A stretch of DNA of 64,000 bases from Polyangiaceae bacterium (lineage in GTDB: Bacteria > Myxococcota_A > Polyangia > Polyangiales > Polyangiaceae): positions 1,819,699-1,883,698 of the forward strand of contig JAWKRG010000002.1 in NCBI GenBank assembly GCA_041389725.1. The letters run 5' to 3'. Of this stretch, positions 34,642 through 43,051 are shown in pieces (the first letter of the stretch is position 1; the number at the start of each line of letters is the position of its first letter). A program made the position numbers and the translations under genes. The notes below the pieces were generated by a model. The model searched no databases, was not told the origin of the DNA, and saw only the letters and a program-made list of their open reading frames with translations.

Positions 34642-37600
34642 CTACTGGATGCCGTGCTCTTTCAAGCGTCGATAGAAGGTGCGACGCGGGATCCCGACCA
34701 GCTGCGCGGCTTTGACGCGATTCCAGTTGCAGGCTTGTAGAGCCTTCAAGATTCGCTCGCGCTCGTCGCGACGATGAGAACTGACAGTGCTCTTGGGCGC
34801 CGTGCGGGTGGAGCTGGGAGGCGCAGCGGTCGAGCTCGGTGGCGGTGGACGCTCGCTCAGACGCCGCTCGCGCATCTGCTGTTGCATGGCGTCGGGAATG
34901 TCCAGATCCTCGACGTTCAGTTCGGCCGTCTCCGACAGCACCCAGGCGTTCAGCAGTACGTGCTCGAGTTGCCGCACGTTGCCAGGCCACGCGAAAGCCG
35001 CGAGTCGGCGCATGGCCGCCCGAGACACGACGCCTTTCTCGCGCTTGTATCGCGCGGAGAAGATCCCCAAAAAGTAGTCCACGAGCTGAGGGATGTCCTC
35101 CACGCGATCACGGAGCGCCGGCAGCGCGACTTCGACGACGTGAATGCGGTAGTACAGGTCCTCTCGGAACGTGCCCTGCTTCACCATCGCCTCTAGCTCG
35201 CGATTGGTGGCGAAGATGAGTCGAATGTCCACCGGCTCTTCTTGGGTGCCCCCCACGGGTCGCACCGTGCGCTCTTGAAGCACGCGCAGCAGTCCCGCCT
35301 GCATCTTTTGGGGCATCTCACCGATTTCGTCGAGCAGCACGGTGCCCCCCTCCCCTTCGCGGAGGAGACCCTTGCGCTCGCGGTCGGCGCCAGTGAACGC
35401 CCCCTTCACGTTGCCGAAGAGTTCGCTCTCGAGCAAGTTCTCGGGAATCGCGCCACAATTCACGCCGAGAAAGCGCTTCTTCGAACGCTGAGAGGCGTTG
35501 TGAATGGCGCGAGCTACGACTTCTTTGCCCGTGCCGCTCTCCCCGGTGATGAGAATCGGGACGTCAGTGTCCTTCACTCGATCGATGAGAGCATAGACAC
35601 GTCGCATGGCGTCGCTGGTGCCAACCAGCCCCTGATAGCCGAAGTGGCTGTAGAGCGTGTCGCGCGCGTCCCTCAACTTGCGACGCGCAGCGTTCAGCTT
35701 CTTGGTGCGGTCGCCCAATAGTTCACGCAGCCGCTCTTGAGCCTCCTCGAGCTCCGCGTTGGTCTGGGACAACTCGTCGGCGCGGCGCTTGTTCTCGCCG
35801 ATCAGCCGGGCGGTTTCGATGGCGATGGCCACCTGATCGGCGAAGGCCCGCAACATGGGCAGCTCGTTCTCGAAGTGACCGGCCGAGCGCGTGCGCGTCT
35901 CCACGTACAGGGCCCCGATCGCTTCACCGTTCGGCGCACAAATCGGCACGCACGCGACGGAACTCAGCATCAGCTGATGCACGCTGGCGTACCCTTGCAG
36001 TCGAGCGTCGCTTTGCGCGCTCAGGCTGACGATGGGCTCCCCCTTGGTGACCACGGTGCGTGCGATGGAGCGCGAGAACTCCGCGTGTTCGTCGCCCGCG
36101 CGGTCGTGGGAGGCATGCACGCTGAGGGAGCCGTCCGCTTCCAGCAGGAGCACGAAGCCGCGCTCTGCCCTCGAGAGTTCCACGGCGTAGTCGGTGATGC
36201 GCGCAGTGAGCCGGCCGAGATCGAGCTCACCCGCCAGCTCGGCGTTGACCTCCAACAGCCGGGCCAGGCGCTGCTCCAGAGGCGTGACGGTCAAGCCCGA
36301 AACACTGGTGCGGCCACCCGCGCGCAGAGTTTTGCCCACGGGTGGGTGGGGCAAGATGCCGAGGGGTGCGTGAGCCGTGGGCGCGACGGAGAGCTCGCCT
36401 TGCACGCTGTTGCGTAGCGCGCGGCGGCGTGGGTCATTCCAATAGACTTCCCGCAGGTCACGCGGAAGTCGTTCGGCAATGCCTTCGAGGACGGCCAAGG
36501 CCTCTTCCCGGTCGCGACGTGCGCGCATGGGCTGCCCGCCGTCTTCTTCCAGTTCGGCGCGGGACTCGAGGGCGCGCCACAACCACTCTCGCTGCCCGCC
36601 CTCACGCGAGGCGGCGAGAGCTTCGTCGATACGCGCGCGCGCTCGCGACTCGTCGTCGGCGAGCCAGGCAATGCGGGCGGCACAGAGCGCGGCCAGGGGC
36701 CGATGCACTGCGGAGTCTCCCAGGTGCGCGCTGGCCGCATCGAAGCGGGAGCGCAACGCCACGACGTCGGGCACATCCGCCCGCGACGCGAGCAAGATGC
36801 CCTCGAGGCGTGCTTCAGCAGCGTCGTGGTAGCGCGCCAGGGCTTCATAGGCCCGCGCCGATTCTTCGTAGGATGCTTCGGACTCGGCGAGAGCGCCCTG
36901 CTTCGCCTCCAGCTCGGCACGGAGCCCCAAGTACTGCGCCACCTGAGTCGGAGGCAGGGCGTCCTTCTCTGCTCCCAAGAACTCGATACTGCTGCGCGCA
37001 CGCGCGAGCCGACCCAGGTAGAGGTCGGTGTTCGCCAGGTTGAGCAACGCTTGGCGCATGGTGGACCTGCGACCGGAACGCTTGCCCATGTCCAGGGCCG
37101 CTTCGAAGCGTTCGATCGCGCCAGCGATATCGCCTTGCATCTTCAGCAAGCCCGCGAGGTTCAGCTGTAGCGTCGCCAGCATGCCCGCGTCACCCGCTCG
37201 CTCTGCCGCGGCGACGCCGTTCTGGTAGGCGTCTTTCGCGTCGTCCGCGTGGTCGGCGCGCTGATAGGCGACACCGAGACACGCCAAGGCCACGGCTTCC
37301 GCGCGCGGCTGTCCGGCGGCGCGCGCGCGCTCGACGGCCTTCTGCATGTCGGCGCGCGCCTCATCGTGCCGGCCCAGGAAAGACAGCGCGGCGCCGCGAA
37401 AGGCGAGGGCTTCGCTGCCAAGCGCGCCCGAGTCATCGAGCAGCGGCTGCGTCAGGGCGAGAGTCTGTTCGTACTCGCCCATACCGAACTGAGCGCGCGC
37501 GAGAATGAGACGCCAAGTGCGCCCAGCATCACTGTCTTCAGACGAGCGGGCGCGCTTTTCCACTGCACGCAACAGCTCGAGGGCACGAGCCGCTTCACCG

Positions 37601-39096
37601 AGACCGATGCACAGCCGCGCGCGGGCGAGGGCGACGCCCAGCGGGTCGCCCTCATCCAGAGTTTCGAGCACAGCGCGAGCGTCGTTGTAGCGACCGCGGT
37701 CGAGAAAGTACGTCGCGCGCTGCAGGGGATCTTCGGGCAGCTCGCGGGCCACAATCCCTTCCTCGCTCAGCAGACTCTCGATGTCGTCCTGAGAGGCAAT
37801 GGCCTCGCTGGCGAGCGCACGCACCACGCGGCGTAGCTCGCCGGGGCGACAGCCGCTCACTTGCACCACGCGATCCACCAGTGAGTCCGTCAGTGACGGG
37901 ATCGCACGGCGCACCAAGTCCGCAGCAGCGCTGGCGTCCAAGGGTGGGATCTCGAACAGCGCGGCGGTGTTGCCCAATCGCTCTCCACCCGCGACGACCA
38001 GCTTCGCCCCTGCCGTCAGCGCGCTCTCGAGCGCTTTCCACGCCGCCTCTGCAAGCGCATCCGCGTCGTCAACCAACAGGGTGAGGCCTGCAAATTCGTC
38101 GACGGTGCCGAGTTCCGTCTCGACGGCGCTCGGTGCGGCAGCGATGTGTTCATCCAACCAGCGCAGGGGTTTGCCTTCGATGCCGAGGGACCAAGCGGTG
38201 CGCCGCAAGAGCGCGCTTCGACCCGAGCCCGGCGGGCCCATGACGCGCAGGCAGGAACCGCGCGGGAGCTTGCGCACGGCGTCGAGCAGCGAGTTCGCCG
38301 TCGCGTCGGTGCCAACGATGGGCCAGAGGGTGACTTCTTCTTGCGGCCCGCTTGCGCTGCCCACTCCGGCCGCGTGGCGCAGCGCCGCCGCAAACTCGTC
38401 GGCCGAGGGAAAGCGTTTGGACGGCTCGGATTCGGTCGCGCGAGCGGCCACCGCTTCCAGGCGTTCGCGCGCGGTCTTGGCGATCTTCTCGGTCGCTTCC
38501 AGAGCTTCGATCAGCGCGACGCCCAGCGCATAGATCTCGGCGCGCACGGTCAGCGGGCGGCCCTGGAACAGCTCCGGTGCTGCGTAGCGCGGGGTCAGCC
38601 CTTCGGGTTGTGTGCCCTGTTCACGCCAAGGAGCCGCCAACCCCAAGTCCACGAGGGTGGCGCTGCCGCCGGGGGTGACGATCACGTTCGCGGGTTTGAA
38701 GTCACCGTGCAGCAGGCCCGAGCGATGCACGACGGTCAGTTGATCCGCGGCACGCGCCAGCGCTTCGAGGGCAGCCATCGGCTCGGTGCCGGCTTCGATC
38801 AACTCCTGCAGGCTCTGTCCCTCGACCAGCTCGCGCACCATGTAGGGTCTGCCGTCCACGAGACGACCGAAGGCGAGCACGCGCGGCACGCCGAGGCCTT
38901 CCAGCCCCGAAAGTGCGACCGCTTCTCGCACCAGCGCCGCCATTTCCCGCTCGCTGGCGTCGCTTGCGAGCACCTTGAGCGCCGCGAGGGTCCCCGCGTG
39001 CCGGTCGCGAACGGACCACACCGCGCCGCCGCCCCCCTGACCCAGGCAAGCGATGGGCAGGTAGCGATCCGGCAATACCAGCGCGGATGTGGTCAT
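34642..39096 (-). CDS. Ser/Thr kinase - ATPase/TPR - GAF - sigma-54 activator fusion
   Basis: 1484 residues in one chain. (1) Kinase, 10-245: glycine loop LGQGGGGAVW, Lys41, Glu58, HGDFKPAN (130-137, catalytic Asp132), DLG instead of DFG (150-152) and AAPE. (2) A P-loop ATPase-like region, 285-480, with GPPGSGRS in which the usual Lys is Arg. (3) A long TPR stretch, about 500-920. (4) GAF, about 960-1110. (5) Sigma-54 AAA+, about 1150-1380, with GESGTGKE, GAFTGA and GGTVLLDE. (6) Fis-type helix-turn-helix (NWNRVKAAQLVGIPRRTFYR). Start ATG 39096 is 13 bp after an outer-membrane gene. All catalytic parts look intact except the Lys-to-Arg change. Confidence 0.9.
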   Translation of the reverse strand: MTTSALVLPDRYLPIACLGQGGGGAVWSVRDRHAGTLAALKVLASDASEREMAALVREAVALSGLEGLGVPRVLAFGRLVDGRPYMVRELVEGQSLQELIEAGTEPMAALEALARAADQLTVVHRSGLLHGDFKPANVIVTPGGSATLVDLGLAAPWREQGTQPEGLTPRYAAPELFQGRPLTVRAEIYALGVALIEALEATEKIAKTARERLEAVAARATESEPSKRFPSADEFAAALRHAAGVGSASGPQEEVTLWPIVGTDATANSLLDAVRKLPRGSCLRVMGPPGSGRSALLRRTAWSLGIEGKPLRWLDEHIAAAPSAVETELGTVDEFAGLTLLVDDADALAEAAWKALESALTAGAKLVVAGGERLGNTAALFEIPPLDASAAADLVRRAIPSLTDSLVDRVVQVSGCRPGELRRVVRALASEAIASQDDIESLLSEEGIVARELPEDPLQRATYFLDRGRYNDARAVLETLDEGDPLGVALARARLCIGLGEAARALELLRAVEKRARSSEDSDAGRTWRLILARAQFGMGEYEQTLALTQPLLDDSGALGSEALAFRGAALSFLGRHDEARADMQKAVERARAAGQPRAEAVALACLGVAYQRADHADDAKDAYQNGVAAAERAGDAGMLATLQLNLAGLLKMQGDIAGAIERFEAALDMGKRSGRRSTMRQALLNLANTDLYLGRLARARSSIEFLGAEKDALPPTQVAQYLGLRAELEAKQGALAESEASYEESARAYEALARYHDAAEARLEGILLASRADVPDVVALRSRFDAASAHLGDSAVHRPLAALCAARIAWLADDESRARARIDEALAASREGGQREWLWRALESRAELEEDGGQPMRARRDREEALAVLEGIAERLPRDLREVYWNDPRRRALRNSVQGELSVAPTAHAPLGILPHPPVGKTLRAGGRTSVSGLTVTPLEQRLARLLEVNAELAGELDLGRLTARITDYAVELSRAERGFVLLLEADGSLSVHASHDRAGDEHAEFSRSIARTVVTKGEPIVSLSAQSDARLQGYASVHQLMLSSVACVPICAPNGEAIGALYVETRTRSAGHFENELPMLRAFADQVAIAIETARLIGENKRRADELSQTNAELEEAQERLRELLGDRTKKLNAARRKLRDARDTLYSHFGYQGLVGTSDAMRRVYALIDRVKDTDVPILITGESGTGKEVVARAIHNASQRSKKRFLGVNCGAIPENLLESELFGNVKGAFTGADRERKGLLREGEGGTVLLDEIGEMPQKMQAGLLRVLQERTVRPVGGTQEEPVDIRLIFATNRELEAMVKQGTFREDLYYRIHVVEVALPALRDRVEDIPQLVDYFLGIFSARYKREKGVVSRAAMRRLAAFAWPGNVRQLEHVLLNAWVLSETAELNVEDLDIPDAMQQQMRERRLSERPPPPSSTAAPPSSTRTAPKSTVSSHRRDERERILKALQACNWNRVKAAQLVGIPRRTFYRRLKEHGIQ

Positions 39097-39109
39097 GAGC
39101 CCCCGCGAC

Positions 39110-40018
39110 TCACAGGCCGTAATTGCCAGCCAAACCGACGAAGAAGCCGCTGGTACCGAAGCCGGCGTCGAGGCGCGCGGCGAAGTTGCGGTGAGGCTTG
39201 TAGCGGAAGCCCGTTTGCGCCACGAGCCAGGGGAAGATGATGGGCTTCGAGCCACCGTTGGCCCAGCTCGGCTCCGTGTAGCCGTTGTAGTGATCGTTGT
39301 CGGTGCCGCAGTACGTGGTGTTCGGGACGCCAGGTGAAGTGCAACGGATGTAGTCGTAGGGATCTCCCGCCACACCGTTGGCCGGCGTGGATTGCTCGCG
39401 GATCAGATCGCCGAACACGATGCCGAAGCCGGCGCCCATGCCGTAGTTGATGGAGAACTCGGGCGACATCTCGCTGCTCCATAGGAAGTCCGACGTGAGG
39501 AACACCGCCTTGAGCTTGCTCTCCACGATCTCCCAGGCCACCTCGGGGTCACCGCTCGCCTTGAAGGGTGTGGGCGACATCGAGTAGGACGCGTACCAAA
39601 GGCTGAAGACGTACTCGAATCCGTCCTTGCGCACCGTGAACTCGGGACCGAAGGCGTGGTTGTAGACCGTCGCGCCGCCGTCGCCGAAGAGGTTCATCAT
39701 GAACTTTGGAATGATGATCCCGCGGTAGCGCAGACCGAGGAAGCGATAGGTCTTGCCTGGCTCTTCGATGGGTGAGCCGTCGTTTTCGTCGTTGGCCATG
39801 GCCTCGGCTCGCGCAGCCGCCTCGCCCTCCTTGGCCTCCGCCGATTTCGTGTCGGCCCCCTCTTCGGCGCTCGCGCCGGTCTCCGCTGCTTTCTCCTCCG
39901 CGGGGGCCGCCCCGGACTCGCCTTCTTCACCCGATGGCTCCGCGCCTTGCGCCCAGCCGGCGCTCGTGAAGGTGAGAGTGCAAAGCAGCGCGGAGACAGA
40001 AGCGTATTTCAGAGCCAT
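39110..40018 (-). CDS. Outer-membrane beta-barrel-like protein
   Basis: 302 residues. Signal peptide MALKYASVSALLCTLTFTSA-GWAQ, then an acidic Ala/Glu linker to about residue 80. The rest is beta-rich with aromatic-flanked strands, e.g. YRFLGLRYRGIIIPKFMMNL, FEYVFSLWYASYSM, FAARLDAGFGTSGF, ending in an aromatic-rich strand (FVGLAGNYGL). A barrel is inferred. Start ATG has GGGAGG upstream. The kinase-sigma-54 gene follows 13 bp later, so both are probably on one transcript. Confidence 0.65.
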   Translation of the reverse strand: MALKYASVSALLCTLTFTSAGWAQGAEPSGEEGESGAAPAEEKAAETGASAEEGADTKSAEAKEGEAAARAEAMANDENDGSPIEEPGKTYRFLGLRYRGIIIPKFMMNLFGDGGATVYNHAFGPEFTVRKDGFEYVFSLWYASYSMSPTPFKASGDPEVAWEIVESKLKAVFLTSDFLWSSEMSPEFSINYGMGAGFGIVFGDLIREQSTPANGVAGDPYDYIRCTSPGVPNTTYCGTDNDHYNGYTEPSWANGGSKPIIFPWLVAQTGFRYKPHRNFAARLDAGFGTSGFFVGLAGNYGL

Positions 40019-40037
40019 CGATCCTCCCGAGGGTTGA

Positions 40038-40093
40038 ACTGTGCCGGACAGTGCCAGAACCGGGGCGCATTGTGCCATGGCACAGCCTTCGCT
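40038..40093 (+). promoter_or_regulatory. Palindromes and a possible sigma-54 promoter in a divergent gap
   Basis: ACTGT-GCCGG-ACAGT (40038-40052) is an inverted repeat and TGTGCCATGGCACA (40071-40084) is a perfect 14-bp palindrome; GTGCC occurs three times within 35 bp. On the plus strand TGGCAC (40078-40083), 5 nt, TCGCT (40089-40093) matches the sigma-54 consensus TGGCAC-N5-TTGCW except for one base, with the exact GG-N10-GC spacing. It would drive the hydrolase gene; the inverted repeats could be activator sites. Confidence 0.45.
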
Positions 40094-40167
40094 GGCAAAG
40101 CGCTAATTTTGCTGCTCAAAGCAGGCTGGACGCGCTGCTGGGCGCGGGCAATACCCGTAGCAGTCGA

Positions 40168-41268
40168 GTGATCCTGGACACGCGCCTGGTTGAGCAAGCC
40201 GTCGACCTCGGTGAACGCGCGCTCTTCGTGAAACAGCTGTTGCTGGCGCGGGGCCGTGTGCCGATCGCGATGGTGCGCAAGCGTGCCGCTCGTGAAGGAG
40301 AAAACGACACACCGGTCGACGCGCTGGCGCTGCCGACACGCGCCGCCGTGTTGCTCATTCACGGCTACGGTCAGAACCGCTATGCGTTTCACCTGCCGTC
40401 GCGCAGCTTCGTCAACCACCTGGCTCGCGCTGGATTCGACGTCTACAACGTGGATCTGCGGGGTCGCGGGCGCAGCGCACACCTCGGTGCCGAGCGCCCG
40501 GGCACGGTGCTCGACTTCGTTCACGACGACGTGCCCGCGGCCCTGGACGTCATCGAAGCACTGAATCCCGACGTGCCGGTGTTTCTCCTCGGCCATTCCC
40601 TTGGCGGAATCGTCAGCTACTGTTCCGCCGTCGAAGAGTCCCGGCGCGTCGCCGGAGTGGTGGCGATGGGCGCGCCCTACCATTTCACGGCGGGCTCACT
40701 CTGGCTCACCTTGGTGGGCGCTGCGTTCTTGGCCGTCGACGGGAGGTTGGATCTTCCAAACCTCGCCGTACCGGCGCGCACCTACGGCTGGTTCGTGAGA
40801 CGCGCGCGCCCCCTCGTGGACAGCCGCATCTACCCCGTACCTCTACGCGGATTCCATCGCGGTTCGGTAGAGCCACAGGTACTGAAGGAGCACATGGCGC
40901 TGGCGATGGACGTGGGCAGCATTTCCACGATGCGCGGCATGTTCTCCTGGGCGCGACAAGCGAAGCGGGGCAGCAGCGACGACGGACTGTTCGGCTACGA
41001 AAGGTCCTTCGAGCGTCTCGACAAGCCGTTGCTGGTGATCTCTGGGCGCTACGACGACCTAGCTCCACCAAAGTCCGTCGAACCGGCGTTTCTGCGCTCG
41101 CACTCGACGGACAAGACCTATCGCGAGTTTCCCTTCGGCCACGTCGACATGCTCGTGGGACGCGAGGCCCCGCGTCTCAGCTGGCACCTGATCGAGCACT
41201 GGCTGCGCGCCCGCAGCCCAGCGCTGACCGAAGCCGTGCCGTCTGCTTCTACCAACGCCCTGGGCTGA
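40168..41268 (+). CDS. Alpha/beta hydrolase
   Basis: 366 residues from GTG 40168. The fold shows LLIHGYGQNRYAF (oxyanion region), DLRGRGRS, GHSLGG (nucleophile Ser), SGRYDDLAPP (acid Asp) and GHVDMLVG (His). It resembles lysophospholipase/esterase-type hydrolases; the substrate is unknown. The frame is open to GTG 40051, but starting there would leave only 32 bp to the divergent gene and include the palindromes, so I prefer 40168. A later GTG (40258) or ATG (40270) is possible. Its stop codon lies inside the first copy of a tandem hairpin repeat. Confidence 0.75.
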   Translation: MILDTRLVEQAVDLGERALFVKQLLLARGRVPIAMVRKRAAREGENDTPVDALALPTRAAVLLIHGYGQNRYAFHLPSRSFVNHLARAGFDVYNVDLRGRGRSAHLGAERPGTVLDFVHDDVPAALDVIEALNPDVPVFLLGHSLGGIVSYCSAVEESRRVAGVVAMGAPYHFTAGSLWLTLVGAAFLAVDGRLDLPNLAVPARTYGWFVRRARPLVDSRIYPVPLRGFHRGSVEPQVLKEHMALAMDVGSISTMRGMFSWARQAKRGSSDDGLFGYERSFERLDKPLLVISGRYDDLAPPKSVEPAFLRSHSTDKTYREFPFGHVDMLVGREAPRLSWHLIEHWLRARSPALTEAVPSASTNALG

Positions 41269-41348
41269 CGGGCAGCCCGCGCGAACTCGAGGTGCGATAC
41301 CTTGGGCTGACGGGCAGCCCGCGCGAACGAGGTGTCTCGAGGTGCGAT
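41261..41348. repeat. Tandem hairpin repeat in a convergent junction
   Basis: A 26-bp unit beginning TGGGCTGACGGGCAGCCC occurs at 41261-41286 and 41303-41328. A 12-bp unit (TCGAGGTGCGAT) follows at 41287-41298 and 41337-41348. Each long unit contains GGGCTG-ACGGG-CAGCCC, a perfect 6-bp hairpin. The first copy holds the hydrolase stop codon. It may act as a double terminator. Confidence 0.75.
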
Positions 41349-41349
41349 C

Positions 41350-41628
41350 TCAGTGGCTATGCTTGGCCAGCTGCTTCTTGAGCTTTTCCACTTCGGCCTC
41401 CAGGTTCTTCACCTGGCGCTTCAGGGTCTTGTGCTCTTCCGCCGTCACCAGACGCATGTTCTTCGCGAAGCGGGTCGTCTGCTCCACGGTGAAGGTCTCC
41501 ACCTTTCCGGGCACCTGCACGATGGTCATCATCGCCTTCATGAACTGCTCGTTCTGCATCAACTTCATCACGCGCGGATCGCCCATCAGCTGAAGTCCGC
41601 GCTTCTTCATCTCGTCTTTGATTCCCAT
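41350..41628 (-). CDS. Small coiled-coil protein of unknown function
   Basis: 92 residues. N-terminal half has DPRVMKLMQNEQFMKAMMTI, a Met-rich amphipathic segment; the C-terminal half is a heptad coiled coil (LVTAEEHKTLKRQVKNLEAE, VEKLKKQL) ending in HSH. No signal or membrane segment. The layout recalls small phasin-like proteins, but I cannot assign it. ATG start; convergent with the hydrolase. Confidence 0.65.
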   Translation of the reverse strand: MGIKDEMKKRGLQLMGDPRVMKLMQNEQFMKAMMTIVQVPGKVETFTVEQTTRFAKNMRLVTAEEHKTLKRQVKNLEAEVEKLKKQLAKHSH

Positions 41629-41744
41629 GGTGCCCCGCGACTACTGCGCGACCGCCAGCGCGGCAAGATGCCAGAGCGCCGCTGCCAAGGAGGCTTGGTT
41701 TCCCTGCGCCAGGCGCGCGGCTAGCGCCTGCCGGGATCTCTCGC

Positions 41745-41750
41745 TATCCT
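41745..41750 (+). promoter_or_regulatory. Possible -10 TATCCT, 6 nt before the start codon
   Basis: TATCCT ends 6 nt before ATG 41757. No Shine-Dalgarno. Part of the leaderless set. Confidence 0.35.
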
Positions 41751-41756
41751 GTGGTC

Positions 41757-42245
41757 ATGCCTCGCCTGGCGCTGTCCGTGTGCTCAGTGCTCAGCTGCGC
41801 GCTGCTGACGACCAGCCTGGCGGGGTGTGGCAACTACGTGCAGCGCGGGAGCACGCTCTACGCGGACGGTCGCTACATCGAGGCGGCGGAGGTGTTCGAA
41901 CGCACCGAATACCGTCTGACTGAGTTCAGCTCGAAGGAGCGGGCCGAGTACGGACTGTATCGCGGCATGACGCTGCTGGTGTTGGGCGATTTGAACCGCG
42001 CACATCGCTGGCTCGCCTATGCCTACGAAGTAGAGCGCGCCAACCCCGGCACGCTGCGCTCGGACCGCCGCGCCCTGCTCGATCGTGGCTGGTTCGAGCT
42101 AGGGCAGCGCAGCCGGGCCAGCGGTTCGCCGGCCCCCCCGGGAACGGCGCTGGCCGCCAGCGGCGCGCCCGAAGCGCCACTGCCTGAACGCGACCGACCG
42201 CGACGGGAGCACAGGCCGCATCACCGCGGGCCGCGAGCTCACTGA
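41757..42245 (+). CDS. Small TPR-like lipoprotein
   Basis: 162 residues. Signal ending LLTTSLAGC; then RGSTLYADGRYIEAAEVF, ERAEYGLYRGMTLLVLGDL, AHRWLAYAYEVE, a single TPR-like hairpin pair, then a Pro/Arg/His-rich tail. The pattern RG-x-x-LY...Y-x-x-A...YRGMT...WLA-x-A repeats that of the lipoprotein at 18374-18871, so they are probably paralogues. The other has a Cys module in place of this tail. ATG at 41757 preferred over GTG two codons earlier. Confidence 0.7.
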   Translation: MPRLALSVCSVLSCALLTTSLAGCGNYVQRGSTLYADGRYIEAAEVFERTEYRLTEFSSKERAEYGLYRGMTLLVLGDLNRAHRWLAYAYEVERANPGTLRSDRRALLDRGWFELGQRSRASGSPAPPGTALAASGAPEAPLPERDRPRREHRPHHRGPRAH

Positions 42246-42248
42246 TCC

Positions 42249-42277
42249 TTTCCACCCTTTCCGACTCGGGATAGCGT
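42249..42277 (+). promoter_or_regulatory. Promoter TTTCCA-N17-TAGCGT
   Basis: The -10-like hexamer ends 6 nt before ATG 42284, so the transcript would be nearly leaderless. The -35 matches four of six consensus bases. Confidence 0.4.
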
Positions 42278-42283
42278 GCGCCC

Positions 42284-42886
42284 ATGCTGCGTTCTTTCAT
42301 CGGCATCTTCGTCGCAGTGCTGAGCATCACGGCGACGTCTCAGGCCGGCGAGAGCTGTCACGACGGCATCAAGAACGGTCCCGAGGCGGACGTAGACTGC
42401 GGCGGGGATTGCCCGCCCTGCGCTTTGGGCAAGGCCTGTACGAACGCACGGGACTGTGTGAGCGGACTGTGTGCCGAGGGAGAGTGCACGGAACGCACGA
42501 TCCCCAAGGGCTCGGAGGCGCCGACCGGCTACGAAACGCGTACCAGCTTCTCGGACCCCGGGGCGACTGCGCGTCAGGCAGGCATCGCGTTCTTCTCGAT
42601 TGGATACGCCGGAGCCTACGTTTCCGCCATCACGCTGCCGGGGACCCTTTCCTGGATGTACGCTCCCTTGATCGGCCCTTGGCTCACCTTGAGCCAGGTG
42701 GAAAAGGCCGAGTTCAAGGGACTCATCGTGGCAGATGGCGCATTCCAGGCCGGCGGAGCGCTCCTGATCATCGGCGGCCTCGTCAGCAGCGGGCCTCAGA
42801 TCATCCGCAGCGAAACTGCGGGGATCCGCGTGACGCCACGAGTGAGCCCGTACATGACCGGGTTCGATCTGATGGGCCGCTTCTGA
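42284..42886 (+). CDS. Exported cysteine-module membrane protein
   Basis: 200 residues. Signal peptide (MLRSFIGIFVAVLSITATSQ-AGES), then a Cys-rich module with about eight Cys (CHDGIKNG, VDCGGDCPPC, CTNARDC, GLCAEGEC), a pattern common in myxobacterial surface proteins. Two hydrophobic stretches follow (about 104-130 and 150-172). Function unknown. No Shine-Dalgarno; see the promoter just upstream. Confidence 0.65.
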   Translation: MLRSFIGIFVAVLSITATSQAGESCHDGIKNGPEADVDCGGDCPPCALGKACTNARDCVSGLCAEGECTERTIPKGSEAPTGYETRTSFSDPGATARQAGIAFFSIGYAGAYVSAITLPGTLSWMYAPLIGPWLTLSQVEKAEFKGLIVADGAFQAGGALLIIGGLVSSGPQIIRSETAGIRVTPRVSPYMTGFDLMGRF

Positions 42887-43051
42887 CAAGGCTGAGCGTC
42901 GCGTTGCCGTGCGGCAGCGGGCTTGGACAGTTTCGACCCAGGGACTTGGAGCTGCGACTCCGAGGAGAGGCGCGATGCCAAATGAGTCTCTGCGTTTCTG
43001 TGGGAGAATCCCTCCGCCCAGACGTGGCACGCCGCTTGATAGTGCGTGGGT

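Noticed and set aside
38146..39240. Open frame of 364 codons antisense to the kinase fusion
   Set aside because: It overlaps the kinase core and shows no motif, start signal or sensible composition.
40042..40077. Minus-strand TGGCAC boxes as a sigma-54 promoter for the outer-membrane/kinase operon
   Set aside because: None has GC at the correct -12 distance; the closest is off by one base.
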